Assembly (NCBI GenBank): GCA_964011675.1
Contig: CAXGPR010000118.1
Span: forward strand, 1-9,253
Origin: GCA-2693325 sp964011675
Lineage (GTDB): Bacteria; Latescibacterota; UBA2968; UBA8231
Reading direction: 5' to 3'
Length of the DNA: 9,253 nucleotides
Below the pieces are notes generated by a model. It saw nothing but the letters and a program-made list of their open reading frames with translations. It had not been told where the DNA came from and made no database searches. Both the position numbers and the translations under genes were made by a program. Below are positions 5,598 through 9,253 of this stretch, in pieces. The number at the start of each line of letters is the position of its first letter. Positions within the stretch are counted from its first letter, which is position 1.

Positions 5598-8500
5598 ATG
5601 AACAGTCGATGGTTCAGATCCCTCATATCAGCTTCCATTCTCCTGTGTCTTTCCGCAGCGGAATCCCGAGCGGAGACCATTTCCACAGTAGTAGGTGCGG
5701 GCAGTCAAGGAAGTTCCGGAGACGGCGGATTGCCAACCGATGCACTCTTGAATCGTCCTTCTGCTGTCTGGTCTGACAGCTCAGGTGCGCTCTTTATCGC
5801 CGATACAGGCAACAATCGCATAAGACGCGTCAATGCTGCACGGGACAGTATTGTCACCTTTGCTGGAACAGGATCAGCGGGGTTTTCAGGGGACGGTGCA
5901 GACGCAGTCAGAGCGGCGCTCAACGCACCGACTGGCGTCTTTGTAGACAGCACCGGAATTGTGTATGTAGCCGATACGGGAAATCACCGCATACGACGCA
6001 TAGACAGCAGCGGCATTATTAGGACAATTGCGGGCAAAGATACAACCGCCGGACTCTTTATCGACGACACGCTTGCCACACAAGCCACACTCAGCGCTCC
6101 AACAGCCGTTTTTGTGCGCGGTGGATTCATTTATATAGCCGATACGGGAAATCACCGCATACGGCGTATAGACAGCAGCGGTTTTATCACTACGATTGCA
6201 GGTAAGGATACAACCACCGGTATCTTTATCGATGATACTCTTGCCACACAAGCGACGCTTAATCGGCCTCACGGCCTGTATGTAGACCGCAATCTTAACG
6301 TGTTTATCGCCGATACTAACAACCATCGAATCCGCAAAATCAGTGCTTCGGACAGCGTGCTGACCACTCTTGCAGGTAGTGAGAAGGCGGGGATTTCTGG
6401 AGACGGCGGCCTACCGAAAAATGCGTATCTATCTTTTCCAACCTCTGTAGTTGTAGACACCTTTGGTACCGTCTATATCGCCGATCGCTTTAACCATCGC
6501 ATACGCCGCATCAACCCAGCAGGCAATATTACAACCGTATCTGGATTGGGATATGCCGGCTATGAGGGAGATACCGGACCGGCCAACCGAGCGTCTTTAG
6601 CAGCTCCTCATGGACTTATGATGCGCAGCGACACGCTCTTTATTACAGACCAGAACAATCACCGGCTCCGTAAAATATTGCCAGACAACAGCATGGGACT
6701 GATCGGCAGCACGACCATAAGTCCAGGTCGACAGGCACAACTCATGCATATAGCACTAGTCGGCGATGGCCAAACTACGGTGAAGGGACTGACCTTTACC
6801 CTGTCTGACCTAACGACAACAACCGGATTAAAAAGCGACGACTTTACCGAGTTTCGCCTCTACGAGAGTTCTGACGCAACGCTGGGCGACGATTTCCTCA
6901 TGGGTCGACTTGACGCACAGGACTTGACACTAGGCGACCACACGACCATTTACGCTTCAACCTTTTCTACTCCGCGTATAAACACAACCCGCTATTTTAT
7001 ACTCGCCGCTTTATTGGCCAAGACCTCTGTTCAAGGACACGCTATGCGCATCTCTGCTGAGACAGGCGCACTCATCACGAGCGCAGGTGGGCGCGGAGCG
7101 CGCATACGGGAAAGCGATAGCGACAGACTGACCATTGATGTGATCACAACGCAGTTAGTCCTGCGCACACAGCCTTCAGATGGGCTAAGCGGCAACCCTT
7201 TACTCAGCCAACCCATCGTAGAAGCGATCAACGACAGCGGATTTGTCGATCTTGACTTCAACGATACACTTTTTGCCACAGCATCTGGGCATGGAACCCT
7301 ATTGCATAATATGGCGGTCGCCAAGGCTGGGGTCGCTTACTTCAGCAACCTGACTTATACCACACTGATCGACGAAGAAGAAATCCAGCTGACCGTGCAA
7401 AACGCTATCGACAGCAGTACACCTGACCTTCTCAGCGTAGTATCTGATGCCATTCGCATAAACGTTGAGAACGATGCCCCCGTGGTTGACCTGCCCGGCT
7501 TCGTATTCAACGAGGATGATCCCATTGGATTTCGAACCCTGATAAACGACATTGCCACCGATATAGATGACACTACGCTCACCCTCACGTTCGAGAGTAG
7601 TCACGTGCAAGCCGGCGTGTTCGGGGATAGTTTGTTCATCTTACCAGAGCCGAACTTCTCTGGAATTGATACGCTGACAATAACGGCCACTGATTCCTAT
7701 GGACTCACCCACAGTGATAGCGGCATCATTGAAGTCCGTCCCTCTAACGACGCACCTAGTATCCATTTCAGCCAGTTGGAATCAGCCGAGGACGAAACGC
7801 TACACGTTGATATGCAAGCACTAGTCAGCGATGTAGACAATGCATTTAGTGAGCTAACGCTATTCTTTAATCCCCTTTCCGATCTCTCGTTAGACTACGA
7901 CGAGCATACTGGCCATCTCATGCTCTGGGCCCCGGCCGATAGCACCGGCCTGTTTTCTTTTGAAATTAGGGCAAAAGACCCCTATGGCACATTTTCATCA
8001 GAAACCGTCCATGTGAACATCGCACACCGAAACGATCCTCCGCAACTTGCCTTAAGAGATACTATCGTCCTTCAAGGCAGTTCCGTAGAGATCGATTTGA
8101 AGAATGGTAGCACAGATATAGACGATCCGATAACAGATCTCTTGTGGAGCAGCGTAAACGATTCTCTTGTCACAATTGATCTAAATCCAGCAGGCTTAGC
8201 AACGGTGCAACCTGACAGCACCTTTTACGGCGAGCTTGATCTAATTTTCCGCGTACTCGACGATAGTCAGGCCAGCGCCCTCGACACGCTACAGCTCACT
8301 GTGTTACGCGTAAATCGACCGCCTGAGATTCGCATTATACCAGACATAGAGATCGCTCCGGGCGACTCGCTTACAATTGAACTTTCTGCATATGGAAACG
8401 ACCCAGACGACCCCCAAGAGAATCTGATTTGGAGCGTAGGTGGAAACGAGAGTATACAAATCGAATTAGACGGATCCTTGATGCATTTAGTAGTTCCTGC

Positions 8501-9253
8501 GAACGCGATCCCTTACAGTGATAATATCCTGATTAATCTTACGGACGGTCAGCTGAATTCACAGACTACATTACGCGTTAACGTGGTGCCTCTACAGGTA
8601 CCTATAGTCGCTCATCTGCCCGATATACTTCTCGAAGTCGGTCAGCCATTAAAAATCGACCTGTCTCCCTATCTCGAATCAGATATAGCCGATCTCACCG
8701 TAGTTCACGATTCACTGCAGACCGAAATCGACCTACAAAAGCGCACGATCAGCCTGCTAGCTCCCGCCGGCTTCAAGAGTGAATCAATCCTCGTTATACG
8801 CGCGGAAACGACGCGGGGAGTAGTCGGCACCGACACCATACTGGTCAACGTAAATAATCCGCCACCCCAGCTAAGCGGTTTCCTCGATCTATATGTAGAC
8901 GCGGGCACATCTTTTCAAATAAACTTAGATGACTTTGCCCAAGACGATGAGCCACTCAGCCACTTACGATGGAGTGCCCTGCCCGATGCGGGATTGCAAA
9001 TCAGCATTCACAAGGCGCTTCGTATAGCGACCATACGCGCGGAACCTAGCACAGCGGGTCTGCGCCGCATTACATTCACTGCCACCGATGCACAAGGAGC
9101 AAGCACGAAGGATACCCTCAACCTTTACATACACGAAGGTGATGATGGCACAAACACCCCTGTCGAACCCGTCGAACCAATCAAACCCATCGAACCCGTC
9201 GAACCCGTCGAACCCGTCGAACCCGTCGAACCCGTCGAACCCGTCGAACCCGT
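5598..9253 (+). CDS. Exported NHL-propeller / cadherin-like repeat protein with Val-Glu-Pro linker (3' end outside window)
   Basis: Open from ATG 5598 to the window edge, 1218 codons without a stop, so the C-terminus is missing. A TAA seven codons upstream in frame leaves this ATG as the only start. The signal peptide is residues 1-25, cleavage likely after SRA; Cys17 lies inside it and I see no cysteine afterwards. Residues 26-362 form a six-bladed NHL propeller. Residues about 366-512 are an unassigned region (GLKSDDFTEFRLYES). Residues 513-620 resemble the invasin/Ig-like type (LVLRTQPSDGLSGNPLLSQP, then GVAYFSNLTYT). Cadherin-like modules begin near NDAP (625), NDAP (717), NDPP (812), NRPP (906), about 999, and NNPPP (1086). 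From residue 1189 the chain is a (Val-Glu-Pro)n linker. Propeller and cadherin-like parts mediate binding in known families; a surface or adhesive role is inferred. A C-terminal anchor or sorting domain probably follows the linker. Confidence 0.95.
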   Translation, partial: MNSRWFRSLISASILLCLSAAESRAETISTVVGAGSQGSSGDGGLPTDALLNRPSAVWSDSSGALFIADTGNNRIRRVNAARDSIVTFAGTGSAGFSGDGADAVRAALNAPTGVFVDSTGIVYVADTGNHRIRRIDSSGIIRTIAGKDTTAGLFIDDTLATQATLSAPTAVFVRGGFIYIADTGNHRIRRIDSSGFITTIAGKDTTTGIFIDDTLATQATLNRPHGLYVDRNLNVFIADTNNHRIRKISASDSVLTTLAGSEKAGISGDGGLPKNAYLSFPTSVVVDTFGTVYIADRFNHRIRRINPAGNITTVSGLGYAGYEGDTGPANRASLAAPHGLMMRSDTLFITDQNNHRLRKILPDNSMGLIGSTTISPGRQAQLMHIALVGDGQTTVKGLTFTLSDLTTTTGLKSDDFTEFRLYESSDATLGDDFLMGRLDAQDLTLGDHTTIYASTFSTPRINTTRYFILAALLAKTSVQGHAMRISAETGALITSAGGRGARIRESDSDRLTIDVITTQLVLRTQPSDGLSGNPLLSQPIVEAINDSGFVDLDFNDTLFATASGHGTLLHNMAVAKAGVAYFSNLTYTTLIDEEEIQLTVQNAIDSSTPDLLSVVSDAIRINVENDAPVVDLPGFVFNEDDPIGFRTLINDIATDIDDTTLTLTFESSHVQAGVFGDSLFILPEPNFSGIDTLTITATDSYGLTHSDSGIIEVRPSNDAPSIHFSQLESAEDETLHVDMQALVSDVDNAFSELTLFFNPLSDLSLDYDEHTGHLMLWAPADSTGLFSFEIRAKDPYGTFSSETVHVNIAHRNDPPQLALRDTIVLQGSSVEIDLKNGSTDIDDPITDLLWSSVNDSLVTIDLNPAGLATVQPDSTFYGELDLIFRVLDDSQASALDTLQLTVLRVNRPPEIRIIPDIEIAPGDSLTIELSAYGNDPDDPQENLIWSVGGNESIQIELDGSLMHLVVPANAIPYSDNILINLTDGQLNSQTTLRVNVVPLQVPIVAHLPDILLEVGQPLKIDLSPYLESDIADLTVVHDSLQTEIDLQKRTISLLAPAGFKSESILVIRAETTRGVVGTDTILVNVNNPPPQLSGFLDLYVDAGTSFQINLDDFAQDDEPLSHLRWSALPDAGLQISIHKALRIATIRAEPSTAGLRRITFTATDAQGASTKDTLNLYIHEGDDGTNTPVEPVEPIKPIEPVEPVEPVEPVEPVEPVEP
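5673..6683 (+). other. Six-bladed NHL-repeat beta-propeller (residues 26-362)
   Basis: Six NHL signatures recur every 55-57 residues: ADTGNNRIRRV (68), ADTGNHRIRRI (125), ADTGNHRIRRI (181), ADTNNHRIRKI (238), ADRFNHRIRRI (295) and TDQNNHRLRKI (350). Between them are the typical loops AGTGSAGFSGDG (89-100) and SGDGG (40-44 and 267-271). The N-terminal strand TISTVVGAG can close the ring with the last blade. NHL propellers are binding platforms for proteins, peptides or glycans and only sometimes enzymes; no catalytic residues can be assigned here. Confidence 0.93.
5968..6263 (+). repeat. Recent duplication of one propeller blade (168-base period)
   Basis: Bases 5970-6095 (residues 125-166) and 6138-6263 (residues 181-222) encode 37 identical residues of 42. 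A 28-base stretch is identical at 5968-5995 and 6136-6163. Both copies carry the unusual loop GKDTT[AT]G[LI]FIDDTLATQATL in place of the common GFSGDGG-type loop seen in other blades. The other blades are clearly more diverged, so this pair arose by a younger duplication or was homogenised by gene conversion. Confidence 0.88.
9162..9251 (+). repeat. Nine-base tandem repeat GTCGAACCC encoding Val-Glu-Pro
   Basis: Ten full units are present, followed by GT of the next unit at the window edge. Order: GTCGAACCC, GTCGAACCA, ATCAAACCC, ATCGAACCC, then six identical GTCGAACCC. The period is a multiple of three, so copy-number change keeps the frame. The encoded chain is VEP-VEP-IKP-IEP-(VEP)6. Proline at every third residue gives a stiff extended linker, comparable to Pro-Glu/Pro-Lys stretches in TonB and to linkers of wall-spanning or cellulosomal proteins. 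The first units are degenerate and the later ones identical, which fits expansion by slippage at the distal end. Confidence 0.95.

Noticed and set aside
5598..5672. Cys17 in the signal peptide of the propeller protein as a lipoprotein attachment site.
   Set aside because: The preceding residues are Leu-Leu-Leu-type rather than the small residue needed at -1, and a normal signal peptidase I site (SRA) follows at residue 25.
5886..6326. A minus-strand open frame of 146 codons with internal repeats.
   Set aside because: Its repeats are the mirror of the duplicated NHL blades on the plus strand; it has no signal, motif or ribosome binding site of its own.
9162..9251. The complementary strand of the tandem repeat reads GGGTTCGAC, which resembles the T-arm of a tRNA.
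   Set aside because: The motif arises from Val-Glu-Pro codons, repeats every nine bases, and there is no acceptor stem, anticodon arm or cloverleaf around it.
9162..9253. Possible CRISPR array at the end of the window.
   Set aside because: Units are nine bases with no spacers and are in frame with a long reading frame; this is a coding tandem repeat.
1..9253. Mobile elements, transposases, integrases or a defence system.
   Set aside because: All coding capacity is taken by three beta-rich exported proteins; no DNA-processing motif or terminal inverted repeats were seen.

Overview
The window carries three large genes for exported, multi-domain beta-sandwich or beta-propeller proteins and no housekeeping or RNA gene. 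The style suggests an uncultured bacterium of the FCB superphylum type (Latescibacterota, Marinimicrobia, Fibrobacterota or relatives). The evidence is a C-terminal FlgD-like / type IX-type sorting domain with the PNPFNP motif, a dockerin-like domain next to cohesin-like domains, weak Shine-Dalgarno sequences, and roughly balanced GC. The phylum is an inference and cannot be fixed from this window.

Layout: positions 1-1453 (minus) hold the first 484 codons of an exported protein with an N-terminal cohesin-like domain and cadherin-like modules; its 3' end lies outside the window. Positions 1463-5482 (minus) hold a complete 1339-residue exported protein. Its order is signal peptide, a beta domain with an Asp-rich loop, four related beta modules, a cohesin-like domain, a carboxypeptidase-regulatory-like domain, a dockerin-like domain, a second cohesin-like domain and the sorting domain. 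It lies only 9 bases upstream of the first gene and very probably shares its transcript. Positions 5483-5597 are the divergent intergenic spacer. Positions 5598-9253 (plus) hold 1218 codons of a third exported protein, still open at the window end: a six-bladed NHL propeller, a middle region, an invasin/Ig-like domain, about six cadherin-like modules, and a (Val-Glu-Pro)n linker in which the window stops.

Working together (inference): all three look like extracellular or cell-surface structural or adhesive proteins. The dockerin-like domain of the middle protein could bind the cohesin-like domains in itself or in its operon partner, giving a small surface scaffold with no enzyme visible nearby. 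The divergently transcribed propeller/cadherin-like protein shares a domain type with the first gene and may belong to the same surface assembly. No catalytic domain, mobile element, CRISPR array, tRNA or rRNA is seen.
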